Assembly: GCA_963737445.1 (NCBI GenBank)
Contig: CAVTSO010000015.1
Location: forward strand, 186,001-250,000
Origin: JAICYJ01 sp963737445
Lineage (GTDB): Bacteria > Actinomycetota > Thermoleophilia > Gaiellales > JAICJC01
Reading direction: 5' to 3'
DNA length: 64,000 bases
This document shows positions 42,096 through 50,765 of the stretch, in pieces. Under the pieces are notes generated by a model. The model was not told the DNA's origin, did not search any database, and saw only the letters and a program-made list of their open reading frames with translations. The position numbers and the translations under genes were made by a program. The first letter of the stretch is position 1. The number at the start of each line of letters is the position of its first letter.

Positions 42096-44093
42096 TCAGC
42101 CCGGCAGCTCCGCCTCCAGCGCCTCCAACGAGACGACTGCCACCCCCAGCTGCTCGGCCTTCGCCAGCTTCGAGCCGCCGCCCTCGCCGGCCACCAGGTA
42201 GTCGGTCTTCTTGGAGACCGAGTCGGTCACCTTGGCCCCCAGCCCCTCCAGGTGCTCACGGATCGAGTCGCGCGAATACCCCTCGATCGAGCCCGTCACG
42301 ACGACCACCTTCCCGGTCAGCGGGCCGTCGGGGGCGCGCTCGCGGCGGGGCCCGCTCAGCCGCACGCCGGCCCTGCGCAGCCCCTCCACCACCTCGGCGT
42401 GCTCCTCGTCCAGGAACCAGCTCGACACCGCCTCGGCGATCACCGGGCCCACTCCCGCGGTGACAGCGATCTGCTCCGGCGCGGCACGCGAGAGCTCCTC
42501 GACCGAGCCGAACTCGTCGGCCAGGAGCTGCGCGTTCACGAACCCGACGTGCGGGATGCCGAGCGCGAACAGCACGTTTCCGAAGGGCCGGCTCTTGGAG
42601 CGCTCGATCGACGCGATCACGTTCTCGGCCGACCGCTCCTGGAACCCCTCGAGCGGCAGCAGGTCGTCGACGGTCAGCGCGTACAGGTCGTGCGGCCGCG
42701 TGATCAGCCCCAGCTCCAGGAGCCGTGCGACCAGCTTCTCGCCGACGCCGTCGATGTCCATCGCGCCGCGGCTGACGAAGTGCTTCAGCCACTGCAGCCC
42801 CTTCGCGGGGCAGGCCCGGTTGGGGCAGCGGTGCATGACCTCACCCGGCACCTTCACCACCGGCGTGCCGCAGGCCGGGCAGTTCGCCGGCATCCTCCAG
42901 GGCCGGTGCCGCTTTCGCCTGTCGCCCTCGACCAGATGCGGGCCGACCACCTGCGGGATCACGTCGCCCGCCCGCTGCACGATCACGGTGTCCCCCTCGC
43001 GGATGTCCTTGCGGTTGATGTCCTCCTCGTTGTGGAGGGTGGCCATCGAGACGGTGACGCCGCCCACCACCACCGGCTCCATCACGGCGTAGGGGTTGAG
43101 CGCGCCGGTGCGGCCCACGTTCACGCCGATCCGCAGCAGCTCGGTCAGCGCCGTGGTGGGAGCGAACTTGAAGGCGATCGCCCAGCGCGGGTCGCGGTTG
43201 ACCGACCCCAGCTCCCGCTGCTGGGCGTAGCTGGAGACCTTGACCACGCAGCCGTCGATGTCGTAGTCGATGTCCTTGCGCCGTGCCTCCCACGTCCGGC
43301 AGGCCCCAAGCGCCGACTCCACCGAGTCGTGCAGCTCGACCCGGTCGCTGGTCCGGAAGCCCTGCTCCCGCAGCCAGGCCAGCGCCTGCCAGTGCGATTC
43401 CAGCGGCAGGCCGTCGTGTGCGCCGATCTGGTAGGTGAAGACCGACAGCGGCCGCGAGGCGGTGACCGCTGGATCCTGCTGGCGCAGGGAGCCCGCCGCG
43501 GAGTTGCGCGGGTTCATGAACGTGGGCAGACCGGCCTCGGCCCGCTCCGCATTGACCCGCTCGAATCCGGCCAGCGGCAGATACACCTCGCCCCGCACCT
43601 CCACCATCCGCTGCTCCGGGATCCGCAGCGGGATCGAGCGGATCGTCCGCAGGTTGGCGGTCACGTCCTCGCCGTGCACGCCGTCGCCGCGCGTCGCGCC
43701 GCGCACCAGCACGCCGCCCTCGTAGACCAGCGACACGGCCAGGCCGTCGATCTTGGGCTCGGTCACGAGCTGGAACGGCTCGCCCTCCCCCAGCCTGCGT
43801 ACCAGCCGCTCGCCCCAGGCCAGGAACTCCCGCTCGTTCTTGGCGTTCGCCAGCGACAGCATCGGCTGCGGGTGGGCGACGGTCGCGAACTGGGTGGACG
43901 GCGGAGCCCCCACACGCTGGGTGGGCGAGTCCGGGGTGACCAGCTCAGGGTGCTCGGCCTCAAGCTGCAGCAGCTCCCGCAGCAGGGCGTCGTACTCGGC
44001 GTCGTCGATCGACGGCTGATCGAGCACGTGGTAGCGGTGGTTGGCCTCGTTGATGCGGTCGCGCAGCTCGGCCGCCCGCGCCTCGTCGCTCAT
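42096..44093 (-). CDS. ligA: NAD-dependent DNA ligase
   Basis: 665 residues, standard length. Adenylation motif EPKIDGLA with Lys114, nucleotide-binding RGDGVHGEDVT, GEVYLP, four-Cys zinc finger (CPACGTP...CPNRACPA), helix-hairpin-helix region and C-terminal BRCT domain (GKVVVVTGSIEGYSRDSI). The start at 44093 overlaps the stop of the HAD gene (ATGA). Joins nicks in replication and repair. Confidence 0.97.
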   Translation of the reverse strand: MSDEARAAELRDRINEANHRYHVLDQPSIDDAEYDALLRELLQLEAEHPELVTPDSPTQRVGAPPSTQFATVAHPQPMLSLANAKNEREFLAWGERLVRRLGEGEPFQLVTEPKIDGLAVSLVYEGGVLVRGATRGDGVHGEDVTANLRTIRSIPLRIPEQRMVEVRGEVYLPLAGFERVNAERAEAGLPTFMNPRNSAAGSLRQQDPAVTASRPLSVFTYQIGAHDGLPLESHWQALAWLREQGFRTSDRVELHDSVESALGACRTWEARRKDIDYDIDGCVVKVSSYAQQRELGSVNRDPRWAIAFKFAPTTALTELLRIGVNVGRTGALNPYAVMEPVVVGGVTVSMATLHNEEDINRKDIREGDTVIVQRAGDVIPQVVGPHLVEGDRRKRHRPWRMPANCPACGTPVVKVPGEVMHRCPNRACPAKGLQWLKHFVSRGAMDIDGVGEKLVARLLELGLITRPHDLYALTVDDLLPLEGFQERSAENVIASIERSKSRPFGNVLFALGIPHVGFVNAQLLADEFGSVEELSRAAPEQIAVTAGVGPVIAEAVSSWFLDEEHAEVVEGLRRAGVRLSGPRRERAPDGPLTGKVVVVTGSIEGYSRDSIREHLEGLGAKVTDSVSKKTDYLVAGEGGGSKLAKAEQLGVAVVSLEALEAELPG

Positions 44094-44725
44094 GCTGCCA
44101 CCTCGCCCGGCGACTCGAACACCAGGTCGGGGAGCTCGGCAAGCAGCTGCTCGCGCGAGAAGATGTCGCCCCACATGGCAGCGGCTGCCGTGACACCGGC
44201 GCCGTGCGCGGCGCGCAGATCGAACGGCGAGTCGCCCACGTACACCGCCGCGCCCGGCTCGGCGCTGAGCTCGCGCAGGGCGAACAGCAGCGGAGCCGGG
44301 TCGGGCTTGTGAGCCGCGGTGTCCTCTTTGGCGACAATCACCTCGAACAGCGACCGCTCCAGCCCCAGGCAGTCGATCCCAAGCTCGAGCGTCGATCGGA
44401 TCTTGGCCGTGACGATGCCCAGCCGCGCACCAGCCGCGTGCAGCCGTCGCAGCATCTCGGGTACGCCGTCGAACCCGGTCAGCAGCTCGGCATGGGCCTC
44501 CTGGTTGTGCGCGACGTACACCTCGAACAGCTCGTCCGCGCGCTCGCCCGCCAGGTTCCGCGCCTGCTGCTCGAGCGTCAGGCCGATCCCGGCCCGCAGC
44601 ACGTCGTCGTCCGGCACCGCGCCCAGCACGCGCTGCGCGGCGTACCGGAACGAGGCCAGGATCAGCGCCTCGGAGTCGGCCAGCGTCCCGTCGAAGTCGA
44701 AAAGCCACACAGATTGCTCGGACAT
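44090..44725 (-). CDS. HAD-superfamily phosphatase (phosphoglycolate/pyrophosphatase-like)
   Basis: 211 residues. Motif I DFDGTLADSEALI, motif II VTAK, motif III KPDPAP and motif IV VYVGDSPFDLRAA are intact; the cap is the small helical subclass I type. Likely hydrolyses phosphoglycolate or a similar small phosphate ester; specificity unknown. First gene of an operon with ligA. Start 44725 is 8 nt from a TACGAT box, so probably leaderless. Confidence 0.88.
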   Translation of the reverse strand: MSEQSVWLFDFDGTLADSEALILASFRYAAQRVLGAVPDDDVLRAGIGLTLEQQARNLAGERADELFEVYVAHNQEAHAELLTGFDGVPEMLRRLHAAGARLGIVTAKIRSTLELGIDCLGLERSLFEVIVAKEDTAAHKPDPAPLLFALRELSAEPGAAVYVGDSPFDLRAAHGAGVTAAAAMWGDIFSREQLLAELPDLVFESPGEVAA

Positions 44726-44733
44726 GTGACGGC

Positions 44734-44739
44734 ATCGTA
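44734..44739 (-). promoter_or_regulatory. -10 box of the HAD-ligA operon
   Basis: TACGAT on the minus strand, 8 nt before ATG 44725. Confidence 0.45.
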
Positions 44740-44756
44740 AAACCGATGGCCTGACG

Positions 44757-44771
44757 GCGGCGTAACGCCGC
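44757..44771. promoter_or_regulatory. 15-bp palindrome in divergent promoter
   Basis: GCGGCGT-A-ACGCCGC, perfect 7-bp arms, in the 48-bp gap between the HAD-ligA operon and the cupredoxin gene, ending 2 nt before the cupredoxin ATG. Candidate operator shared by both. Confidence 0.4.
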
Positions 44772-44773
44772 GT

Positions 44774-45217
44774 ATGACCCACCTACGACTCACTCGCATC
44801 GCTCTGACCCTGGCGCTGGTCGGAGCCGTCACGCTTGCAGCAAGCGCCTGTGGCAGCAGTAGCGGCAGCAGCAACAACAGCCCGTCGACCACCGTTACGC
44901 CGGCCGCGGCCGGCGGTGGCGGCAACCGTAGCAGCAGTCCGATCGACGTCACCCTGAAGGACTTCGCGATCGATGTTTCCTCGACCGGCAGACTGGCTCC
45001 CGGCACCTACACCTTCCACGTCACGAACAACGGCCCGTCCTCCCACAACCTCACTATCAAGGGCCCGGGGGTATCCGACAAGGCCACCTCCACCTTCGCT
45101 GCCGGCGGCAGCGAGGATCTCACGGTCACCCTCAAGAAGGGCACCTATGACCTGTTCTGCTCGTTACCCGGGCACAAGCAGGCGGGCATGGACACCACCC
45201 TGACGGTGGGAGCCTGA
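44774..45217 (+). CDS. Cupredoxin-like lipoprotein
   Basis: 147 residues. Signal sequence with lipobox-like LAASAC (Cys about 26), a Ser/Thr/Gly-rich linker, then a plastocyanin-type domain. Copper ligand candidates are His in SSHNLTI and Cys, His and Met in FCSLPGHKQAGM. Probably an extracellular, membrane-anchored electron carrier or copper binder. Confidence 0.88.
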   Translation: MTHLRLTRIALTLALVGAVTLAASACGSSSGSSNNSPSTTVTPAAAGGGGNRSSSPIDVTLKDFAIDVSSTGRLAPGTYTFHVTNNGPSSHNLTIKGPGVSDKATSTFAAGGSEDLTVTLKKGTYDLFCSLPGHKQAGMDTTLTVGA

Positions 45218-45226
45218 ACTGACTGG

Positions 45227-45232
45227 TACGGT
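45227..45232 (+). promoter_or_regulatory. -10 box of leaderless phosphatase gene
   Basis: TACGGT, 7 nt before GTG 45240; same hexamer and spacing as at 33531. Confidence 0.5.
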
Positions 45233-45239
45233 GGGGCGC

Positions 45240-45863
45240 GTGACCGCGCCCCACCGTACGCTGCTCCTGATCCGACACGGCGAGACGGTCTGGAACGCGG
45301 AGCGGCGGTTCACGACTCACAGCGACGTACCGCTCAGCGAGGTCGGCCTGGGGCAGGCCGGCGCCGCGGCGGCGGCGCTCGCAGCCACCGAGATCGATCG
45401 CATCTACAGCTCGCCCCTTCGGCGGGCCCGCGTGACGGCCGAGATGATCGCCGCGCGCCAGCCCGGCCGGCCGGCGGTAGTCGTCGACGGCCGGCTGATC
45501 GAGGTCGACGCCGGGCCGTTCGAGGGCATGACCGCCGACCAGTTGCGGTCGGGGCCGTTGGCCGACGACTACGCCCGCTGGCACACCAACGCCGATCCCG
45601 CGTTCCCCGAGGGGGCGGAGACGTTCGACGCCGCGCTGGCGCGGGCGGCCGCGTTCCTGGACGAGCACGCGGGCGAGCCGGGCACCACGCTGGTGGTCAG
45701 CCACGGCTCGCTGACACGGCTGATCGTGTCCAGCTACTTCCTGGGCGGACCGCCTCCGCTGCACCGGCACCTGTGGCTGGCCAACTGCCGGATGGCGGTG
45801 GTCGAGTGGCGCGGCGGCTTGCCCAAGATCACCGGCTTCAACGTGACGTCGCCCTCAGGCTAG
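45240..45863 (+). CDS. Histidine phosphatase family protein (phosphoglycerate mutase-like)
   Basis: 207 residues from GTG 45240 (GTG 45231 is also in frame). Catalytic RHGETVWN near the N-terminus, SPLRRARVTAE, GPFEGMTADQL and the second His in VVSHGSLTRLI. Removes phosphate from small metabolites or acts as a phosphoglycerate mutase; substrate not determined. Convergent with surE, 3 nt between stops. Confidence 0.9.
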   Translation: MTAPHRTLLLIRHGETVWNAERRFTTHSDVPLSEVGLGQAGAAAAALAATEIDRIYSSPLRRARVTAEMIAARQPGRPAVVVDGRLIEVDAGPFEGMTADQLRSGPLADDYARWHTNADPAFPEGAETFDAALARAAAFLDEHAGEPGTTLVVSHGSLTRLIVSSYFLGGPPPLHRHLWLANCRMAVVEWRGGLPKITGFNVTSPSG

Positions 45864-45866
45864 GTG

Positions 45867-46637
45867 CTACAGGCTCCAGCGACCCAGCGCCTCGATGCCC
45901 AGGGTGCTGGTCAGGTCGAGGTGGATCGGCGTGATCGCGATCTTGCCCTCGGCGATCGCCCGGAAGTCGGTGCCGGGCTCGTCGTGGTAGGAGGGCTCGT
46001 CACCGTAGATGCGGTAGCGGCGGTGCCCGGCCGCGTCGGCCTCCTGCTCCAATGTGTCCGCGTAGATGCGCTTCCCCAGCCTGCCCACCGCCACCCCGTC
46101 CGGCTGCGACGGAACGTTCACGTTCAGCACGGTGCCGGCCGGCAGCCCGTGCTCGATCACGCGCCCCACCAGCTCGCCCAGAAAGTCGGCAGCCGGCCCG
46201 AAGTCGTAGTCCTCGTGCCGCCGGAAGTCGGAGCCCGACGCCGTGGGCGCGCCCTGGGAGATCGCGATGCCCTGGATGCCCAGGAGGATGCCCTCGAAGG
46301 CCGCCGCCACCGTGCCCGAGTAGGTGACGTCGTCGCCGAGGTTGTAGCCGTAGTTGATGCCCGACACGATCAGGTCGGGCCGCTCGCCGACCAGCCCCAG
46401 CTCGCCGAAGCGGACGCAGTCAACCGGCGTGCCGTCGGTCGCAAAGCCGGTGCTGCCGTCGCGCAGCTCGACCTCGGCCACGGTCAGCGGGCGGTCGATG
46501 GTGATGCTGCGCGCCGAGCCGCTGCGATTGGAATCGGGAGCGATCACGGAGACGCTGCCGTGCCGCTCGAGCGCCCGCTTGGCCTCGAACAGGCCGCGCG
46601 AGGTGATGCCGTCGTCGTTGGTGAGCAGGATGTGCAC
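45867..46637 (-). CDS. surE: 5'/3'-nucleotidase SurE
   Basis: 256 residues. Metal site NDDG at the N-terminus (LLTNDDGITSRGL), PDSNRSGSARSIT, GTPVDCVRFG, SGINYGYNLGDDVTYSGTV and VPSQPDG-type NVNVPS are conserved. Dephosphorylates nucleoside monophosphates, often linked to stationary-phase survival. Downstream of truA on the same strand. Confidence 0.95.
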   Translation of the reverse strand: MHILLTNDDGITSRGLFEAKRALERHGSVSVIAPDSNRSGSARSITIDRPLTVAEVELRDGSTGFATDGTPVDCVRFGELGLVGERPDLIVSGINYGYNLGDDVTYSGTVAAAFEGILLGIQGIAISQGAPTASGSDFRRHEDYDFGPAADFLGELVGRVIEHGLPAGTVLNVNVPSQPDGVAVGRLGKRIYADTLEQEADAAGHRRYRIYGDEPSYHDEPGTDFRAIAEGKIAITPIHLDLTSTLGIEALGRWSL

Positions 46638-46648
46638 CGAGCCTCAGT

Positions 46649-47350
46649 CTATGGGGAGCCGTAGTCGACCCCGACCAGGGTCAGCCCCTGCGGCGGCGCG
46701 GTGCGGCCGGCATCACTGCGGGGACGGCCCTCGAGCAGCCGCCGGAAGCGCTCCGGGTCCGGGTCCTCCAGCATCGTCCCCACCAGCACCCGCACCATGT
46801 GCCGTAGGAACGCGTTGGCGGTGATCCGGAACTCGTAGCGCCCGTCCGCATGCGACCAGCCGGCGGCCAGCACCGTTCGCTCGAAGAACAGATGCTTCGT
46901 CTCGGTGGGCGTGAAAGCGCGGAAGTCGTGGCGGCCCACGATCGCCGCGGCGCAGGCCGCCAGCGCAGCGTCGTCCAGCCTGCGCACCCGGTGCAGCTGG
47001 AATCGGGCCAGGAACGGATCGGCCGCGGGGGCGGTCTCGATCCGGTAGACGTAGCTGCGCGAGATCGCGTCCGCGCGCGCGTCGAAGCCGTCGGGTGCCT
47101 GAACCAGGTCGCGCACGGCGATGTCGGCCGGGAGCTTGCTGTTCACCGCGCGCTCCAGCAGCATACGACCGGCGTCGAACGAGACAACATTCGCGGCCGC
47201 GTGCACGCCCGCGTCGGTGCGGCCGGCCACGCGCAGCTCGGCGCCGCCAACCGCGGCGGACACCGCCGCCGACACGGTCGGGACATCCGCCTGTGGCGCC
47301 CAGCCGCTGTACGCGGTGCCGTCGTAGGCCACCGTCGCGCGCAGGCGCAT
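46649..47350 (-). CDS. truA: tRNA pseudouridine synthase A
   Basis: 233 residues from ATG 47350. Catalytic Asp in GRTDAGVHA, N-terminal RLRATVAYDGTAYSGWAPQ, and SRSYVYRI plus FLRHMVRVLVGT blocks. Makes pseudouridine at positions 38-40 of tRNA anticodon arms. Start shares a base with the preceding stop (TGATG). truA after rplQ is the common actinobacterial order. Confidence 0.95.
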   Translation of the reverse strand: MRLRATVAYDGTAYSGWAPQADVPTVSAAVSAAVGGAELRVAGRTDAGVHAAANVVSFDAGRMLLERAVNSKLPADIAVRDLVQAPDGFDARADAISRSYVYRIETAPAADPFLARFQLHRVRRLDDAALAACAAAIVGRHDFRAFTPTETKHLFFERTVLAAGWSHADGRYEFRITANAFLRHMVRVLVGTMLEDPDPERFRRLLEGRPRSDAGRTAPPQGLTLVGVDYGSP

Positions 47351-47784
47351 CAGCCCGGCGGGCCCACGCGGAAGTCGTGCAGGGCCGCGGCGAAGGTGCC
47401 GCGCAGCCCGTCGAAGGCGGCATCCGGCGCCGAGGCGACGATCGCGTAGCCGACGTCGTCGACCAGCAGGCACCACATGCGCTGGCGCATGACGCGGTCG
47501 TCGTAGCGCCAGCGGTAGGTGCGTCGCACCGCCGCGTGGCCCGCGACCGTCGTCTCGCGGTCCTCCAGCAGGTCGATCCCCTCGAAGCCCGCGCGCACCG
47601 CGGCGTCCTGCATCGCGGCATACCGGGCCAGCGTGGTACCGCCGTCGACCTCGTCCATGGTGACGACCAGCGAGGGCGAGCCCTCGCCGTCGTCGGGACC
47701 GACATAGGTCAGCACCGAGCGGTCGACCCAGCCCGGCGGCAGGCCGAGGGCGACGCTAGCCGCGCGCGACCGGCTCGTGGTCAA
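47350..47784 (-). CDS. DUF1795/DcrB-like protein
   Basis: 144 residues from TTG 47784, overlapping the end of rplQ by 29 nt; no later start leaves the domain whole. LGLPPGWVDRSVLTYVGPDD and the closing AFDGLRGTFAAALHDFRVG follow the PsbP/DcrB-like fold pattern (a beta-rich domain ending in a helix). Function unknown. Inserted between rplQ and truA. Confidence 0.65.
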   Translation of the reverse strand: MTTSRSRAASVALGLPPGWVDRSVLTYVGPDDGEGSPSLVVTMDEVDGGTTLARYAAMQDAAVRAGFEGIDLLEDRETTVAGHAAVRRTYRWRYDDRVMRQRMWCLLVDDVGYAIVASAPDAAFDGLRGTFAAALHDFRVGPPG

Positions 47785-48136
47785 CGAGCTCGATGTAGGC
47801 CATCGGCGCGGCGTCGCCCTGCCGCGGACCCAGCTTGACGATGCGCGTGTAGCCGCCCGGGCGCTCGGTGAAGCGGGGTGCGACCTCGTGGAACAGTCGG
47901 TGCACGCTGTCCTTGCTGCGCAGGTAGGCGACCGCCTGCCGCTGGGCGGCCACGTCGCCCGGGTCCTTGCGGGCGAGCGTGATCAGCTTCTCCGCGATCG
48001 GCCGCAGCTCCTTGGCCTTGGCCTCGGTGGTCTTGATGCGGCCGTGCTCGAACAGCGAGCCCGCCATGTTCGAGAACAGGGCCTTGCGGTGAGACGCGTC
48101 GCGCCCCAGCTTGCGGCCTTTGCGGCGGTGCCTCAT
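47756..48136 (-). CDS. rplQ: 50S ribosomal protein L17
   Basis: 126 residues, MRHRRKGRKLGRDASHRKAL at the N-terminus and the family block LFEHGRIKTTEAKAKELRPI. Last ribosomal gene of the cluster, 3 nt after rpoA. The C-terminus (YIELVDHEPVARG) is normal. Confidence 0.97.
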   Translation of the reverse strand: MRHRRKGRKLGRDASHRKALFSNMAGSLFEHGRIKTTEAKAKELRPIAEKLITLARKDPGDVAAQRQAVAYLRSKDSVHRLFHEVAPRFTERPGGYTRIVKLGPRQGDAAPMAYIELVDHEPVARG

Positions 48137-48139
48137 CGC

Positions 48140-49087
48140 CTACTCGGCTCCCCGCAGCGTGAGACCGTGAGCGGCCAGGGTCTCCTTGACCTCTTCGATC
48201 GACTTCTTGCCGAAGTTCGGGATGGCGGCCAGCTCGGCCTCGGTCTTGGCGACCAGGTCGCCGATCGTCTCGATGCCGACCCGCTTCAGGCAGTTGTAGC
48301 TGCGCACACCCAGCTCCAGCTCCTCGATCAGGATGTTCTCCATGCCGTGGGCGCTGGGGGCGGCCACCTCGGCGCCGCCGCCCTCGGGGCGAATCGCCAG
48401 CTCGGCGGCGTCGATGTCGGTGAAGATCGACAGGTAGCGGATCAGCAGCTCGGCGGCGTCCTTGACGGCGTCCTTGGGCGTCATCGAGCCGTCGGTGGTG
48501 ACCTCGAGCTTGAGCTTGTCGAAGTCGGTGCGCTGCCCGACGCGGGCGGCGTCGACGTCGTAGGAGACGCGCCGCACCGGCGAGAAGATCGAGTCCACCG
48601 GGATCACGCCGATCGTGGTCTCCGGCCCCTTGTTGCCGTCGGCGGCGACATATCCGCGGCCGCGGGCGATGGTCAGCGTCATCTCGAAGCGGGCACCCGC
48701 GCCGAGGTTGCAGATCTCGAGGTTCGGGTTCAGGATCTCGAGGTCGGCGGGCGCCTCGATGTCGGATGCGCGCACCACCCCGGGGCCGTCCTTCTGCACC
48801 TGCACCTCGACCTCGCCCGACTCGCCGTGCAGCTTGCAGATCAGGTTCTTGAGGTTGAGGATGATGTCGGTGACGTCCTCGCGGACGCCCGGCACCGAGG
48901 TGAACTCGTGGGCGACGCCCTCGATCTTGACCGAGGTGACGGCGGCACCCTCCAGCGCGGACAGCAGCACGCGCCGCAGGCTGTTGCCGAATGTGTATCC
49001 GAAGCCGCGATCGAGCGGCTCGACGACGAACGTGCCGGACTGGTCGCCGACGTCTTCGGATGTGATCTTGGGAATGAAATCAAGCAT
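48140..49087 (-). CDS. rpoA: RNA polymerase alpha subunit
   Basis: 315 residues. N-terminal assembly domain with FTYGNSLRR-type FGNSLRRVLLSALEGAAV, and C-terminal DNA-binding domain with ELGVRSYNCLKRVGIETIGD and NFGKKSIEEVKETL, which contacts UP elements and activators. Standard position between rpsD and rplQ. Confidence 0.98.
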   Translation of the reverse strand: MLDFIPKITSEDVGDQSGTFVVEPLDRGFGYTFGNSLRRVLLSALEGAAVTSVKIEGVAHEFTSVPGVREDVTDIILNLKNLICKLHGESGEVEVQVQKDGPGVVRASDIEAPADLEILNPNLEICNLGAGARFEMTLTIARGRGYVAADGNKGPETTIGVIPVDSIFSPVRRVSYDVDAARVGQRTDFDKLKLEVTTDGSMTPKDAVKDAAELLIRYLSIFTDIDAAELAIRPEGGGAEVAAPSAHGMENILIEELELGVRSYNCLKRVGIETIGDLVAKTEAELAAIPNFGKKSIEEVKETLAAHGLTLRGAE

Positions 49088-49111
49088 GTTTGTGCAATCG
49101 CCCCTTGGTTC

Positions 49112-49732
49112 TTACTTGGAATAGAGCTCGACGATCAGCTGTTCCTGCACCGGCGTGTCGATGTCCACGCGGTCGGGAAGCCGAAGCACCTTGCCCGTGA
49201 GATTGTCATGGTCGGCCTGCAGCCACGGCGATACCGACGCGGTCAGGTCTGTGGCGTCGGTGACCGTCGCCTTGGCGGCGGCGGCCTCGCGCAGCGCGAT
49301 CACGTCGTCCTCCCCGACCTGGAAGGACGGGATGTTGACGCGCTTGCCGTTCACCTCGAAGTGCCCGTGGCGCACGAGCTGGCGGGCCTGCGAGCGAGAC
49401 GCCGCGAAACCGAGCCGGTAGACGACGTTGTCGAGCCGCAGCTCCAGCATCCGCAGCAGGTTCTCGCCGGTGATGCCGCTGCGCTGGCTGGCCTTCTCGT
49501 AGTACGAGCGGAACTGCCGCTCGAGGATGCCGTAGTAGCGGCGCGCCTTCTGCTTCTCGCGCAGCTGCAGCAGGTACTCGGACTGCTTGGTGCGGCCGCG
49601 GCCGTGCTCGCCCGGCGGGTATGCTCGGCGTTCGATGGCGCACTTCTCGGTCAGGCAGCGCTCGCCCTTGAGGAACAGCTTCATGTTCTCGCGGCGGCAC
49701 TGCTTGCACTTGGGGCCAATCATTCGAGCCAT
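49112..49732 (-). CDS. rpsD: 30S ribosomal protein S4
   Basis: 206 residues of the zinc-binding form: Cys9, 12, 26 and 31 (CKQC, CLTEKC). S4-type RNA-binding segment RLDNVVYRLGFAASRSQARQ. Initiates 30S assembly. Confidence 0.97.
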   Translation of the reverse strand: MARMIGPKCKQCRRENMKLFLKGERCLTEKCAIERRAYPPGEHGRGRTKQSEYLLQLREKQKARRYYGILERQFRSYYEKASQRSGITGENLLRMLELRLDNVVYRLGFAASRSQARQLVRHGHFEVNGKRVNIPSFQVGEDDVIALREAAAAKATVTDATDLTASVSPWLQADHDNLTGKVLRLPDRVDIDTPVQEQLIVELYSK

Positions 49733-49734
49733 GA

Positions 49735-50142
49735 CTAGACCCTCCGCCGCTTCCGCTGTCGCACGCCGTTGTGGGCCTGCGGCGTCACGTCCTTTACGCC
49801 CATCACCTCGAGGCCGGCCGCCTGCAGCGACCGGATCGCGGTCTCACGGCCGGAGCCGGGGCCCTTGACGAACACCTCGACCTTCTGGAGGCCGTGCTCC
49901 ATGCCCTCGCGTGCGGCGGCGTCGGCCGTCACCTGCGCCGCGAACGGCGTCGACTTGCGCGACCCCTTGAAGCCGACGGCGCCGGCGCTCTTCCACACGA
50001 TCACGTTGCCCTCCTTGTCGGTGAGGGCGACGAGCGTGTTGTTGAACGAGGTCTTGATGTGCGCCTGGCCGATCGCAACGTTCTTGCGGGCCTTGCGACG
50101 GACGCGGCCGCGGGTGCCGCCTCTACGTGGTGCTGGGGGCAT
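49735..50142 (-). CDS. rpsK: 30S ribosomal protein S11
   Basis: 135 residues; blocks HIKTSFNNTLVALTDKEGNV and GMEHGLQKVEVFVKGPGSGR and a basic C-terminus RQRKRRRV. The N-terminal 20 residues are rich in Pro/Arg, as usual in actinobacteria. Confidence 0.97.
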   Translation of the reverse strand: MPPAPRRGGTRGRVRRKARKNVAIGQAHIKTSFNNTLVALTDKEGNVIVWKSAGAVGFKGSRKSTPFAAQVTADAAAREGMEHGLQKVEVFVKGPGSGRETAIRSLQAAGLEVMGVKDVTPQAHNGVRQRKRRRV

Positions 50143-50179
50143 TCAGTCCTTTCCGATCTCAATGACGCGACGACTCACG

Positions 50180-50551
50180 CTATTTCTTGCGCTGCTTGCC
50201 GACGGTCTTCTTGGGGCCCTTGCGGGTGCGCGCGTTGGTGCGGGTGCGCTGGCCGCGCACGGGCAGGCCGCGGCGGTGACGAACGCCCCGGTAGCAGCCG
50301 ATCTCCATCAGGCGCTTGATGTTCTGGGAGCGCTCGCGGCGGAGGTCGCCCTCGACCGTCAGCGACGCATCGATGTAGTTTCGGAGCCGGGCAACCTCTT
50401 CCTCGGTCAGGTCGCGCACCTTGGTGTCGGGGTTGAGACCGAGCTCCTTCAGCACCTTGTTCGAGGTGGAACGGCCGATCCCGAAGATGTAGGTGAGGCC
50501 GATCTCGACGCGCTTCTCACGCGGGATGTTGACGCCTGCAATGCGTGCCAT
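50180..50551 (-). CDS. rpsM: 30S ribosomal protein S13
   Basis: 123 residues, MARIAGVNIPREKRVEIGLT with the helix-two-turn-helix region and C-terminal RGLPVRGQRTRTNARTRKGP. Contacts tRNA in the P site and the subunit interface. Confidence 0.98.
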   Translation of the reverse strand: MARIAGVNIPREKRVEIGLTYIFGIGRSTSNKVLKELGLNPDTKVRDLTEEEVARLRNYIDASLTVEGDLRRERSQNIKRLMEIGCYRGVRHRRGLPVRGQRTRTNARTRKGPKKTVGKQRKK

Positions 50552-50563
50552 ATCGAGCCTCCC

Positions 50564-50677
50564 TTATCCCTGCCGCTGCTTGTGGCGCGGGTTGGTGCAG
50601 ATCACGAGCACGTTGCCGTGCCGGCGGATGATCCGGCACTTCTCGCACATCGTTCTCACGCTGGGTCGAACCTTCAA
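50564..50677 (-). CDS. rpmJ: 50S ribosomal protein L36
   Basis: 37 residues from a TTG start: MKVRPSVRTMCEKCRIIRRH followed by GNVLVICTNPRHKQRQG. Zinc ligands CEKC, C and H are intact. infA, which normally precedes it, is not here: only 88 bases separate rpmJ from map. Confidence 0.95.
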   Translation of the reverse strand: MKVRPSVRTMCEKCRIIRRHGNVLVICTNPRHKQRQG

Positions 50678-50765
50678 CTGAGGACTCCTTGGGGACACGC
50701 CCCTCCATGGGGCAAAAACGGCCACGGGCATACGCATTCACCCCGCCGGGCAAACGAGAATCCTA

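Noticed and set aside
42252..44312. 686-codon open frame on the plus strand opposite ligA
   Set aside because: Antisense shadow of ligA; composition is His/Arg/Gln-rich without domain motifs.
47777..49738. 653-codon open frame on the plus strand opposite rplQ-rpoA-rpsD
   Set aside because: Antisense shadow of conserved ribosomal genes in GC-rich DNA; the protein has no recognisable pattern.
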